Below, in pieces: positions 23,777-36,455 of a stretch of DNA of 64,000 nucleotides. The position numbers and the translations under genes are program-made. Each line of letters opens with the position of its first letter. The first letter of the stretch is position 1. The stretch is from Gordius sp. MW1 (Eukaryota; Nematomorpha; Gordioida; Gordea; Gordiidae). The notes under the pieces are model-generated. The model was given only the letters and a program-made list of their open reading frames with translations. It searched no databases and had not been told where the DNA came from. The stretch spans positions 8,742,001-8,806,000 of the forward strand of contig OZ038526.1 of the NCBI GenBank assembly GCA_964036665.1, in the 5' to 3' direction.

Positions 23777-24445
23777 GGGCTAAATTCTGAAACTACCGGC
23801 CCGATTCGCTCAAAAATTTAGCCGTAGATGCCTAGGGCGGTTAGGGGTAAAATAGCTTTTTTAGATTCCTAAAATACCTTTTCGTTTTAGAAATATCGGA
23901 CATTTCCCGGTCAGTTTCATTTATAGCATCATATACAATAATGACGTCATACATACAAGGCTGAAGTTTTCTCGAATTAGATATTTAAAAGTATAATAAA
24001 AATGTTACAGTATACAGTTAAAATTATTGGGGTTTAACAAACTATTTAAATTAAATAAATAAAATTTAAATTATGCAATTTTTGCCATTTTATTATCACG
24101 TGGTCGATCATAGAAGCATATTTTTAATAATTATCCATCCTTCAATTAATTATTTTATTATATTAAAGTAAATTGTATTACAAATAAATCAGCTAACTAA
24201 AAATTAAAATAATGGTATTATTGTATAATTTAAATTCTAGAATGCTATAATATGTAAATATATATTATATAGTTTTATAAAGGAAAAGGTATATATATAA
24301 ACGATTGAATAGATTTACAACCGTTTTAAATATTTGTTTGGTATTTTTTATTTTTATAGGTCAAAAAGTGCGATGTTAAACTCTCTTACAGTTATTTAGC
24401 TAATAAGGTACTAAGCCAAAGCAACGCTTGGCCGGGCACAGCTAG
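22095..24445 (+). mobile_element. Non-autonomous Helitron, copy 2, with expanded microsatellite
   Basis: TCTATATATAAAGTAAAGTG after an A at the left, GGGCACAGCTAG before a T at the right. The 3' hairpin is CCAAAGC-AAC-GCTTGG. It shares the GGGCTAAATT...CTACCGGCCCGATTCG segment and most of the body with copy 1. It is 2351 bp against 950 bp for copy 1, mostly because of the GTAT tract. No coding capacity for Rep/helicase. Confidence 0.8.
22125..23775 (+). repeat. Uninterrupted GTAT microsatellite, about 413 units
   Basis: A pure tetranucleotide run of about 1651 bases with no visible interruption, located where copy 1 has only a short GTAT/GT tract. All three plus frames are open because the period (4) never yields a stop; the resulting MYVC translations are artefacts. 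Confidence 0.95.
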
Positions 24446-25282
24446 TTATAAGATAATATAAACATTAAGACTTATAATGAGTGTTCCCGAAGTATCAAAT
24501 AATTACTAAAGCATATTCAAATTTCCTAACAATTGTATTATCCTATATAATATATCGGTGGTGTCCTAATTAATATATAATTATCTAAATTTATCTACAA
24601 TGGCTAGATATTTGAGCACCCCAACCACTTGTGTGCCTGCTGAACAATCGTTTTCGGAAAGTTGTTTTTAACAATTCTACAAAACCATAATTCATGCGGT
24701 AGCCAGGATGCTTGAACTTGTGGTCCTCCTATAAAATTCTCTAATTACATTATGACATTTGTTTTGCCATCTACATTACTTCTCACATTAAGGTTGAACT
24801 AGCAGGTGCATCCGAATCCGCTCAATTTTATTCAAAAGTTGTATTTTTAGAGTCTTAGTTGATATAAGCTTTGTCTTTGAACTATTGCTCGGGGGTTCAA
24901 ATCCCGCTTTTGGCACTTTCTTTCAGATAATTTACAATATATCACATCGTCAACACGGCTCTAAAGCTTAAGCCGAGCGTCAACCCTCATCCAAATATTT
25001 AAAAAAGCTGATTACATTAGTGTTACAATCAACTATTGGAATAGATATAATTTTGCAGTAAATAAATTAAGCTTTATATTCATTATTTTATGGCAAGATT
25101 GCAAAAAATATATCACGTAAATATTTTGTAAGGTAATATGATGAATACACTATAATAGAATCGTTTAGTTCGTTGTTATTATAAAATTTGTACAAATGAA
25201 AACCTCAAAACTCTTATGTTCATATTCCAACAACCTTGCTACTTATATTGGTAGTTTTACATACTTGTAATAATCGATTTTT
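24446..25282. other. Intergenic DNA with a tRNA-like fragment
   Basis: 24890-24918 reads GGGGGTTCAAATCCCGC TTTTGGC, resembling a T-arm and 3' acceptor strand, but no matching 5' acceptor strand is found upstream. Nothing else recognised. Confidence 0.3.
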
Positions 25283-26052
25283 TGGAGGTCCAGCCCAAGT
25301 CCGGAATCAATTTTAAAAAAATCAGACCCGGTGCGGGCCCAAATTTTAGCATTTTAAAAATAAGGCCCAAGCCCGGGCACAAAATTTTAATAATTATAGA
25401 AATTTTAAAGAAACTAAATTTTGGCAAAATTTTTTATAGAAAGATGAGACTCATTTAATATAATTATATTTCTACAATTAAACTATTTTCATGCAAAAAG
25501 ACACAGACATCAAATATGTTGGCATTTAAATTAGTTTTTCGCTCTTCATAAATGCGTTTTCCGATTTCTCTAAATTTTCCTTTTCCAGGATTTATGCTTT
25601 GAAGATTAGTGTTCCGTATTGAGCATGATCAAAGTTAACATAAATTAATCTGATGAGCAAGAATTGTATGACACATTCTTGCAGTTCCTACAAACAAATT
25701 CCATTTACTTACCCTAATTCTCATACACAATCACAAATAAGAACATTTTAAATACTTCACTCTTTAAGGTTTTCATTTACTTAAAAGAAATTATTTTTTA
25801 TATATTCAGCTATTGGAAGATCACTTTTTTGCTCCATACTTAATTGATGGTATATTAAAAATAGCGCGAAAAGAATGAATGTTTAAAAGAATTATAACTT
25901 AACTAATTAATTTATGATGTGAATAACTTTAAATAGAATCAAAGACTACTTAGCTTAGACTACTTGTCAATTATTTCAGGCCATAAGTCTCGGCCCGGAG
26001 AACCCTCAACATTTAAGGTCCTAGCCCCCCGGGCGGCCTATGCAAGTCTCCA
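25283..26052. mobile_element. GC-tipped TIR element, diverged copy
   Basis: Left tip TGGAGGTCCAGCCCAAG followed by GTGCGGGCCC and AAGCCCGGGC motifs. The right tip TGCAAGTCTCCA follows CCCCCCGGGCGGCC. This is the same organisation as 185-1418, with an AT-rich interior and no coding capacity. No target duplication was identified. Confidence 0.4.
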
Positions 26053-26405
26053 TTTTTAACTAATTACTTATGTTAAAAATAATAAGTATCCACTGGTACC
26101 ATTGTGGTTTTAATAACATTATACGAAACATTCAATAATATCTTGTGAACTGATAATAACAGTTTACAGATATTGACTTTGTGATTCCATCCCATAATCA
26201 GACCAATAATTCTGATAGAGAATTGTGCGCTCAATAATATTTTTTAATTTTTTTTTCAAAACCTTCAGTTTTTTAGATAAACGAGGTTGAAGGTGGAGAA
26301 AATGCCAATTTAACCTTTTTTGAAGTTATATTCCCGTGGCATTTTTAATTTAAATATTAATATACTTTTTTCAATTAAAGTTTCTTCTATAAGTCCATTA
26401 TTTTT
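26053..26405. other. AT-rich intergenic DNA
   Basis: No feature recognised. Confidence 0.35.
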
Positions 26406-28122
26406 AATTGCTATGCAATTTATGGGCTCGTTTTTTGTTGTCCGTCCGTCCGTTGTCCGTCCGTTACCCTCCTATCTATTTGCATTGGGTATATTAGGTT
26501 ATCGATTTTTTAAATTAATGCACGAGAAAGAGGTGCCCCACCCCTCATCTCTATCTCCCTCGCTGTGTTATTTTTTAAATTAATGCATAAGAGGTGCCCC
26601 ACCCCTCATTTATATCTCCCTCGCTTTTGGGCGGGGTCGGGTTTTAATTGCTACGTTAAATTAATGCATAAGTATATCTATTCGTTTTTGAATTGGGTAA
26701 CATTGATATTAATTGCTATAATTACCCTATGCCCTCCACTACAAGGGCCTATGCCTCTACTGATATGGGTCCCTGTGCCCCTACAAAAGCCTATGCCTCT
26801 ATTAATGTGGGTTCCAACCCCGGCGAACGTTCTGAAATGCTGGTTCGATTCCCGGAGAGGGCAAATTTATTTTTTATTTTTTAAATTAAATTAATATATT
26901 TTTCCTGTTACTACCATTGATAATATGACTTTTTGGCCGTCCGCTTGTTCTAATGTTTCATTTTATTATATAATAAACATAAATAAAAGTTGTTTACTTT
27001 TAATTGCTAAGCAATTTAACTAGTTTTTGGGTTAGAATCCCGGAGTTTTTTTGACTCTTATGATTGTTCTTGTTACTATCATTGATAATAAGACTTTTTG
27101 GCCGTCCGCTGGCTGCTGACCAATGAAAAAAATGACCATTGGCCAAAATGTGAATCCGAGTTTATTTTTTCGTTTTTTTTGACTATTATGATTGTTCCTG
27201 TTACTACCATTGCTATTATGACTTTTTGGCCGTCCGCTGGCTCCTGACCGATGGAAAAAATGACCATTGGCCAAAATGTGAATCGAAATTATTTTTTTCG
27301 TTTTTTTTTGACTATTATGATTGTTCCTGTTCCTACCATTGCTATTATGACTTTTTGGCCGTCCGCTGGCTGCTGACCAATGGAATAAAATGACCATTGG
27401 CCAAAATGTGATTCGAAAACTTTTTTTTCGTTTTTTTTTGACTATTATAAATTTATATCCACTTTTACCGTGTCCTGGCTGCTGACCAATGGAAAAAAAT
27501 GACCATTGGCCAAAATGTGATTCGAAAATTTTTTTTTCGTTTTTTTTACTCTAATGAATTTATATCCACTTTTACCGTGTGCTGGCTGCTGACCAATGGA
27601 AAAAAATGACCATTGGCCAAAGTGAGCATCAAAATTTTTTTCCCCGTTTTTTTGGCTATCATTGACTTATAGAGTATCAGTTGGTACTGACCAATGGAGA
27701 AAAAATGACCATTTGCCAAATTTTTGATTTTTTTAATAAAAAATTGTTCAAATTCAACAATAATTTCTCCCAACAATTCTGCAAATTCTTAACATTGTGA
27801 TGTTTTATAATATAATTTTTGTTAGACCCATAATCACTAAAGGCCATAAAAACTAATGTAATACGCAACTAGATGCAAACACTAAATCTAACCCTTGCCT
27901 ATATTACATTTTGCCTATAAATGGAAAATTTGTATAAATGATTAATTAATCATTAGGCATTTAATACCCCCCTATAGGCATTCTCGCCCCTTCCCACCTT
28001 TCTCGCCCATAAATTGCATAGCAAATATGATACATTTATACGAAGTACAGATGAGTCGTCCCCCCTTCCCTTCCCCTCTTCCCTTCCCTTCTCCCCCTTC
28101 CCACGAGGGCCGAAGGCCCGAG
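26406..28122 (+). mobile_element. Helentron/HINE-like element, long copy
   Basis: Same order of modules as 7529-9172: 5' hairpin and TATGGGCTCG, TTGTCCGTCCG repeats, GGTGCCCCACCCCTCAT unit (twice), minisatellite core (about 26900-27720), inverted subterminal CGCCCATAAATTGCATAGC (about 28004-28022), C/T tract and 3' GGGCCGAAGGCCC hairpin. It also has a segment with TGGTTCGATTCCCGGAGAGG (about 26840) that is tRNA T-arm-like. Confidence 0.65.
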
Positions 28123-28162
28123 TTTGTTATTTAGCCTCTATATTTAAATTTATTGGCCTTTA

Positions 28163-28378
28163 AGTGAACCTCTCCCCTTATCAAAATTCGTTCCACGATG
28201 TCTAAAAAACGGTGTATATTAAAGTACATCTCCACCACTCCCGCCCCTTCTTGTGAGCTTGGCGAGATATGGCGGCGTGAGTGGAAGAGGAGAAAATAAA
28301 CATCGCATGTGTAGTATGCACCAATATTCCCTTTTCCAGACATAGTGGGACGAATTTTGATAAGGAAAGGGGTTCACG
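28163..28378. mobile_element. TIR MITE, possible Tc1/mariner type
   Basis: Inverted arms of about 40 bases contain GTGAACC, TTATCAAAATTCGT and CCAC-ATGTCT. The outer ends are AGTGAACC and GGTTCACG, each next to TA, consistent with a TA target duplication. 216 bp and non-coding; the two minus-strand open frames over it are translations of the repeat. Confidence 0.5.
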
Positions 28379-29425
28379 TAACAGCGTATAAATTTGAAAA
28401 TATAGGTTAACAATAAAATAAAAGACCTATAAAAAAACACTTTAATCTAACCGAATATATTAATATTTCTTAACCCATTAAGACCGGACACTATTTTCCT
28501 AGAAGTCTTTTCTTTTACGAAAAAATAAAACCAATTAGCAAAGATAATAAAAATAATTCACCAGGTAAGTCACATCTTAAGCATAAATAACAAAGAGTTT
28601 TTGAGTATGCAAAGATTAAAATATTGTTTTCGTGTATAATTAATTCGACGGTAGGCTTTAATTAAAAATGCCCTGGGAATATAAATTCAAAAAAGGCTAA
28701 AATGGGCATAATTTGCAACCTCTATTGATCGGCGCAAAATTCTTTATCAGAATCTTAGGTCCGATTGCGGGTAATCAAGGGCTTAAACCTACAGCCTTCT
28801 ATTACTTTACCAAAGGCATACGTTAAATTCTAGCCGCTGGTAGCCAAATCCTTAGCTTTATAATGCAGAGTGAGCTAAAGTCCTAACATTATTAAAGATA
28901 TGTTAAACATTATTTGTGTTATGTGAAAGCTTTTAAATAAAACCATTTGATTTTTTTCAGATATAGATTTTTAGTTTAATTTTTTTTAAAGTCGAGGCAT
29001 TTCGAAAATTCCAATTGAGACTAAGATTTTTCAAGTCGACTAAGATTCTTATTTGCCCTGGAGATGGCTACACTAGTCACCACAAAATTAGTCATAGCCA
29101 GAGGGAGAAAAATGTTCCTCCCAAATCCAAAATAAAATTTAATAGAATAAGATAAAATTAAAAAAATCATTTTCCTCTGCTCTAAACGAATATTGTATTC
29201 TTCTCGTCTTTTTCAAATCCTGGTCAAACCAAAGTCATGATTAGTAAAAACTATCAATTTAACTAACCCTCGATATTGAACGCAACAAAAATGACATTTT
29301 TATGTACATCAGTATACACAATTTTCGCAGGATATATGCTTAATGTATATTGATAATAATTGGCTAGTGTATGAGGGTATGTAACGTCTCGTAAGAAAAC
29401 AGGGAGTATTGTGCAATAGGTGCGC
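28379..29425. other. Intergenic DNA downstream of TIMM23
   Basis: AT-rich, no gene or element recognised. Confidence 0.35.
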
Positions 29426-30976
29426 TCACAACTTTAGCATGGATCGCAATTTGTCTCGGCTAGTGAAGGCACAGTATGTGGCTGAAAGACCGAGACCGAC
29501 CAAACTTCCCAGCACTATTTTACGCGGTCCAGCTGCAATAACACATAAAACTAAGAATCAGAATGGTCAATAATGTCTGCAAAAATATAAAATTACATAA
29601 TATTTTGGAATAAAGCTGTTTTCAACACAAACACGTCACATCAAACTAACTGTTTCCTATGTAATAAAATTTGCACATAACACATTATTTCAGAAAATAA
29701 AAATTAATTATTAATTCATAAAAGGTTAAAGATGGCAATAAAGGTTCATAGATGACAATCAAAGTAAATAACATATTGGATGTGTCCCAAAAAAAATCCA
29801 AAATATTTTACAGTATCTTATATAAACTCAAAATTTATATATTTATTATCTCAAACACTAACCAGTGCATTTGAAGAGAGCACCTGTCATGGTACCAGAA
29901 GCAATAGTATTAACTTCGTCATCTGTGCCACGGGCCCAAGATAGAAGGACGCCAAAGCTACTGTACATAAGTGCTGATTTTGTTAATATCATATAAAATA
30001 ATGTATACCTACAACCCCGAGTATGTTGGCAGTGCCTGCCCCCTGCCTGGTTACATAATTCAGTAACCTAAAAAATAATGTAAGAGAATAATTTTATTGT
30101 ATTATAATAAATAAGGTTAGCAAAATAGATATATTGATATTAATAACAAAAATTTATATGTTGATATAAAAATGTCATTTTGTAGAAATAGTACTGAGTT
30201 CTCTTAACACCACCCTTCAAGCCTTCAACATGAGTTTCTCTTAGGCCATTGTATAATCCATTTAGCCCACCCAGGGCAGAACCTAAATATATCAATAAAA
30301 TTTAATTAGACATTGTATAAATTGAAAAATAATTGTATAACACTCAAACTTGAAGTTAAGCCACTTTAATATTCATAGTTATTGTGAATATAAGTTGTTG
30401 TATTTGTGAATATAAGTTGTTGTATTATTGATTAATATTAATAAACAAAACCTGCTATAACTGATGAACCAATTTGTGAAAAAGCTAGTTCAAAACGTCC
30501 CCTTTGTTTATTAGCACCTTCAGGAAAGATGAACTCTGGCTCAGACTATAAAAACATTCATATAAGGTCAAAGCGTATGAAATAAATCCCAAAAACCTAT
30601 TTAAAAAGAAATAGACAAGCTTTATAACACCTAGCAAAAGATATTCAATCTCTCCTCTTCCAAATAATTAATTTGATATTTGCAATCAGTTCTTTCAGAC
30701 ATAATCAATATATACCTTTAGTTCGCAAAGCAAAATTTTAATAATTTAAACACGAATACAAAACCATATATAGGTATCATAAGATTCAACAGTTCATTAA
30801 AGATATAGAAATTAATTAAAACTCAAATACGGTTAAGAATTGCTTACTTTATATAAAAGTGAAGGGTCGAAATTTAAATAAGGCGAAACTAATGAAGGAT
30901 TCACCCCTAAAATGCATTAAATACTTGATAATATATACAGTTTACTTGAAGACGATTTATAACTTTCATCTACCAT
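29426..30976 (-). CDS. TIMM23: TIMM23, mitochondrial inner-membrane import translocase subunit
   Basis: Channel subunit of the TIM23 complex, which carries presequence proteins across the mitochondrial inner membrane. Seven exons on the minus strand: 30848-30906 and 30946-30976 at the 5' end, then 30452-30545, 30195-30282, 30009-30067, 29863-29973 and 29426-29532; all junctions are GT-AG and in phase, giving 182 residues. Family signatures in order: VSPYLNFDPSLL (N-terminal), FPEGANKQRGRFELAF, a Gly-rich helix GGLNGLYNGLRET, NYVTRQGAGTANILG, YSSFGVLLSWARGTDDEVNT and ASGTMTGALFKCTG, then a final Gly-rich helix. The human protein is slightly longer (about 209), mostly at the N-terminus. Introns 1 and 5 are only 39 and 35 bases. 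No internal stop or frameshift; judged functional. Confidence 0.93.
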
Positions 30977-31079
30977 GCCTAAAGGATAGATGCTTAAAAG
31001 TTTCGAGTTTTTAAAAATTGTAAGAATAATGTTCAAAACAACGACAGGTAATAATAACGACAGCCATAACAAATTAGTA

Positions 31080-31340
31080 TTTAATATATTAAGTATGTAT
31101 AAATTGCTTTTATATTATTACCCTTATTTTATTATATACACTTAATTATATACCACCCTTTACCAGACTAACTTGTACATATTTATTAATTATATAATTT
31201 AACATTCAATATATTAAGTATGTATAAATTGCTTTTATAGACTTAATTATATACCACCCTGCACCAAATAACGTGTATTTATTAATTATATAATTTAGTG
31301 TTTAATATATTATATTAAATATGTAGAAATTGCTTATATA
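31080..31340. repeat. Tandem repeat of a roughly 120-base unit
   Basis: About two and a half copies of a unit with TTAATATATTAAGTATGTA, AAATTGCTTTTATA and TTAATTATATACCACCCT, diverging between copies. Confidence 0.5.
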
Positions 31341-31667
31341 TAATTCTATATATTTTATTATATACATATATTGGTTGTCGTTATTACGAACTGTCGATTG
31401 TAATCTTAAAGATTGATGCCCTATCAACTCGCCGTGTTAAATATAGAGGATAATACTCATTAAAAATCCAATATGCTTAAGCTGAAGCTCATTGCTCAGC
31501 TTATTGCTCAATTCCAATATAGTTATTTAGAAACAATTTCTTACATAATAATATATAAACTAAACCATATGCTTTTAAAACTTAATTTTTTTTGGCTGAG
31601 CATTGCTTTTTTAAATGAGTAAAACCTTTTTTCTATGCATTCTAGTTAGAATTTGTGGGCTTATATG

Positions 31668-31812
31668 CATGGGTGTTGCCAGAGGGTGGTGGGGAGGGGC
31701 GCCTGTTCCATCTAAACCCAAAATTTATGATTTAAATTACTATAAATTATCATTTAGCTCCTCCCTAAATCTTTATTGCCCTCCTCTAATTTCAATGCTG
31801 GCTACGCCCATG
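31668..31812. mobile_element. Short CATGGGCGTA-family MITE
   Basis: Left end CATGGGTGTTGCCAG and right end CTGGCTACGCCCATG are inverted. 145 bp, with a G-rich left half and CCTCTAATTTC near the right end as in other copies. No clear 8-bp duplication remains. Confidence 0.5.
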
Positions 31813-34800
31813 CTTCTGCTTCTTATATATATATATATATATATTAGTATTTATCTAGTTTTTAAATGATGGAGAGACGAGGTCGTGTGATGATTGCCGG
31901 TAATTTTATACAGTCATATTTTGTCTTCAATTATTCCCTAAATATTGAATTTTTACATTTTAGTAACTATCAATTAAAGACAATAAAATAGGTTCTACAA
32001 AATACATAAATAACTAAGCTGTCTGTCGTATCCGTAAATACTCGTATATTTGAATTCCCCCCCCCATGTCCTCTTATATAAAAGTTAAGGATTTCCCCCA
32101 CTCCCTTATAAAACTGCGTATCTCATACATACTTATTCGATCCCCCCCCCTCCTTTCTTGATACAGTAATTGCAAGTTCGTTGATTGTGAGATTCTTCTG
32201 ATCTTATACGAGTAGAACATCTTCTGTATTTCCTGTACTGATTTTAATATATACAATCGTAGCGTAGTACTGAACCCTAATACTTTAAATGTGGTACTTT
32301 TACTTTCAATTTAATTTCCCTACCGTGTGTTACTTCCCCCCCCCCGCGTTTGTACGTGTTTGTTATTTCTATCAACACGCATCAGTGAATTTTGTATACG
32401 GGGATTATATCGAATTTTTATATTTCGATTGATTATTTTATTCTGTGATTTATACTTAGTTTTTAGTATAATAAAGATATCGTGAAAGGAAAAAAAAGTA
32501 AGTATCCCTTTGGGGCGGGGGCAAGGTTTATTCTACCACAGTCCCAATATATTTCCCTATCCTCCTCAATTCTCCCAATATATTCCTGATTCCCCTTGAA
32601 ACCTTCTAAATCGTGTTCCCGCGGCCCCTTTTCTTTACATTATTCCGCCTCCGGAACATGATATTGTCTAAGATCCGAAAAAAACTTTAAATTTTAATGC
32701 CATTAACTGTAAAATTTTTAAGAAGTAAGAGACTTTTTTGCAAATCAAATATGTTTTGTATTATGCTTTTGCTTTATCAAAAGTGGTTTATATTAGTAGG
32801 TAGAATTTATTAATGTGTTTTAAACTTAGGAAAGAGAGGAGGTTCTTTCAGACATTCCCCCATGGCTGCGTCTATGGTCGACCCTTTATTTCTATATAAG
32901 GTGACTTTATATTTAATTTCCTGAACTGCATTACATTGTTACACAGATGCCTTTCCCAGAGTCCATGAAATTGCTATTTAGCTCATCTCGAGCTAAACCT
33001 AGCTTCAAATTTATTAAATTGTAACTCTTAATGTGTTGTCTAGGGATTGCTTAGGGCTTAAATAGATTTTAATAGCCAGCTCACTTACGCTGGTCAACAA
33101 ATAATAATCTTGTAAAAACCACCAGGGAGGAATCTTGATATAGTTTTTTGGTGTACATGAACAGATTTTTGTTATTTTATATTTGTAGATTCAAAATTCC
33201 AAAAATAAACGCTTTTGCCACATTTTCGAAGATGTATACATCTAAGACAAATCGATAAAACTCAAAAAAGTTAGTCGTGAAATTAACTTGGGTTTGTAAG
33301 GCAAAAAAGATTTACCCTACATTAAAATTTTTTTGATTTATATTTAAAATTAATTACTTCTCATGTTTTATATTGAATAATCAAGCCAAAAATAAAACCT
33401 TCTTATCCCTAATTTATAGACTAATACGCTTAAATACTGTTTAATTTCTTTGCATTTTTATTTAAAGGAGGCCTAATTTTGTTTTTAATAAAATCCATTT
33501 TATTTTAATTTTCAGCATGATAAATATCAATTGCAATAAGACAAAAAAGGAGGGGTATTAGTGCAGATTGAGAGGAGAGGAGAGAGAAGGTGAAGCGTAT
33601 TAGTAGTAGTTGTGGTAACACCAGTACCTTAAACAGTATTCATCATGGTTTCCTGTGCGTACAAGGCAATGGGACAGGAAAGGGAGAGAGACCAAATGGC
33701 TCGCGTGATATTGCATATAAAATATCGTGATTAAATAAGCCTAATGTAAATCAAAAAATAATTAAGGTAGGGCTTAGTGGAAGGGGTTGGAATATAATTT
33801 ATCAAGGAGGAAAAAGCAACAATGATGTTGAATCTACAAATTGCGAGTTTATATAACAATAGATAACGTTAACGATAACATTCAAATGAAAGTTAATTCT
33901 GTGTGTGTATTCTTTCTATTTTCACCTGGTGCCTATTACAACCAACTCTTCCAAGGTAACTGTAATTTGTTTCCCTACAAGGCCGTATATGATTGAACTC
34001 TTATTCTTGAATTTAATTTATATATTTCTGTAATATACATTAGCAAGGAGGTAAAATGCTCGTTTTTGCAACCTTCAACATAAGTATTCTTTTAAAAAGG
34101 AAAACATATTTATGCACAAAGAACTACGTAAAAACACTACAAAAGTGTTCTGACTGAGTCTTTTGGTTGACCGATGTTATAATATAATATTTGTTTAATA
34201 TTGCCCATATCCTATCGAGCAAGGTAATTGACATTGAAGAGGCATTGCAATTAGTTATAATAGACCGGCAGGCAATAATTATTCGATATCTTACCGCAAA
34301 TTAGAAATTATGATAACCCCATTAACCTTTATTCTAGATAAATGTGTGTAAAATAAGATCAAACTTTGTAAAAACCTATTCTAAGAACTGTATTTCCATA
34401 TAAAAGCATCAGTTAAACTAATTTATTTAAGTATTTAGCACGAATTTTAATCTTCTTGGTATAAAGAAGATTTCTAGATTATTTGTGGATTTTTTCATTA
34501 ATTTTAAGCTCATCTAAAAAAATTAAATTTAATGGTAGTAATTTTCTTTACGGTCGTGGCAGCCGCGGATGGCCCAAACCCCAATACCCCTTTGAGAAAA
34601 TATGGGCTAAGCGCCTGAACTTTTAATAAGTTAAATCATATTTAACCAAATTTATCTTTTTTGTGGAAATTTTTAAATCATGAAGGTAACTATCTTTATT
34701 TTGTCGGGCAGTGTATAAACGATACAGATGGCATGTTGCACTAATTTATAGTTTTTGCTCTGAAGTTTTTCAAAAAAAATATTGCCAATTTAATAATAAT

Positions 34801-35327
34801 TCAAAATTATATGAATCAGGAGAGAAAAACAAAGTAAAGTCGAGTGTTCTCTTCGAGGCGAGACAGAGATGTTTTTAGGCTGAGACGAGATGAAATCAAT
34901 TCTCATAAAGGCATCCGAAATGAGACCATATTCTGCTTTCGTGTCCTAGAAGGGACGAGTGGAAATACTAATTAAATGTATTAAAGCTGCCTCTGCTATA
35001 AGTGTCGCTTGTTAAAGATTAAATGCGTCGTTTTTAGAAGAAAAAAGAACAAATTTGAAAGCAGAAACTTAATAAAATATGAGCTATTCCTATTAAACAT
35101 TTATACCAGATATATGATTGTTTTAAACGTTTCAACAAAAATTTTTACAAAGCAATATATTTTTTAAAAGCCTATGAAATTATTTGAAGTTATATTTTTT
35201 CTAAAACGTCTTTACGAAGTAGACAGAAATAAATTATTTGCGAAGCCAGAATGCCAGCACCATAGGAAGCATGAAATTTTCTAACATATGTAAAGGGTAC
35301 CTAAAAGTCAAAATATAATTGTGGTGT

Positions 35328-36027
35328 ATGAAGATAAAAAGGCAAAAAAATTGTCGCAAGGTTGTTAGGTTTTTTAAGCTTAATTTTGGTTTCAAAGCTC
35401 CATTCCAAATTCTAGTCGATGGAACATTTTGTCAAGCTGCCCTTAATAATAAGATTAATATTAAAGAACAATTGCCTAAATATCTAGATCATGATGTAAT
35501 TATATTTGTGACTTCTTGTGTATTGCATGAATTGAATAGCTTAGGTATTTAAGATAAAATTTTTGGGTAAAAATTTGTTTAAGGAAAGGATGCTTATGGT
35601 GCCTTTCATATAGCAAAACAATATAAATTAAAAAAATGTGATCATCTTGACAAACCAATTGGCCCTAACAAATGCTTGTTAAGTTTAGTCAAAAAAGGAA
35701 ACCCCTCACATTATTGGATTGCCTCTCAAGTAAATATAAGTTCTTTCTATATAGCTTTTATAGGATCCTGAATTGACAGAAAAAATTAACACTTACCTTG
35801 GTGTTCCTTTACTATATATATTCTATAATGCAATAATTTTGAGCAAACAAAATGAAGTCTCAAAACAAATTGTTAATAAAAACATAAAGGAATTGCTTCA
35901 TAAAGAAGTGTCTTCTAGTAACCCAATATCTGAAGAACAAAAATGTCTAAATAAAGAATTTAAATATAAAAGAAAAATGGCCAAAGGCCCTAACCCACTT
36001 TCTTGTTTAAAAAAGAAAAAGAAATAA
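35328..36027 (+). CDS. UTP23: UTP23, small-subunit processome rRNA-processing factor
   Basis: Nucleolar protein needed for early 18S rRNA processing and release of the snR30/U17 snoRNA. Three exons: 35328-35544, 35584-35729, 35764-36027, introns of 39 and 34 bases, phases 1 and 0, 208 residues. Diagnostic segments: MKIKRQKNCRKVVRFFKLNF at the N-terminus, PFQILVDGTFCQAAL (PINc core), TSCVLHELNSLGKDAYGA, zinc-binding-type residues in KKCDH and NKCLLS, GNPSHYWIASQD, GVPLLYIFYNAII, and the conserved C-terminal GPNPLSCLKKKKK. The start is set at 35328 because the family begins MKI-RQK; a frame upstream of it has no ATG. It ends right after the Lys run, lacking the extra tail of the human protein (about 249 residues). 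Judged intact. Confidence 0.93.
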
Positions 36028-36455
36028 ATATTTAGTATGCATCATGCCTGATATTTACTTATAAACTATGATGATCATTTCTATTAAACATTATTATTTT
36101 ACAAAGATTATTTTAACTGCATCTTTATATAGTTTTATAATTATTGCCTACTTTGATTGAAATGCTAGATTATATTAAAATGCGTAAACTTTAATTGCAT
36201 ACTGCTTGCCATTTAACCAGAGTGCTTGCAAATTTTATTAATTATGTGCCAATAGTTGAGGATATTTTTAAAGCCAATATTGTTATTTCTTAATGGAAGA
36301 GATAAGGGTCTATATCTTTTAAAACATTTAAGCACGTAAAGTGTATTCCTTTAAAAGATAGGAAAACTTATTCATTTTAGGGACAATTTATTCTATAACC
36401 CCCTCTACCTAATAATCAGATTACCAATTTTTAAAGGAGTTATACATGTGTCTTA

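Larger units (their letters stand above)
30977..35327. other. Intergenic DNA between TIMM23 and UTP23
   Basis: Divergent promoters of the two flanking genes must lie near the ends. Holds a tandem repeat (31080-31340), a small MITE (31668-31812) and several poly-C runs (32057, 32142, 32337). No further gene was recognised. Confidence 0.35.

Noticed and set aside
22112..23790. Three overlapping 550-residue MYVC-repeat open frames
   Set aside because: They are translations of the GTAT microsatellite, whose 4-base period never produces a stop.
24860..24920. Possible tRNA gene
   Set aside because: The T-arm and 3' strand look tRNA-like, but no matching 5' acceptor strand or D-arm lies at the right distance.
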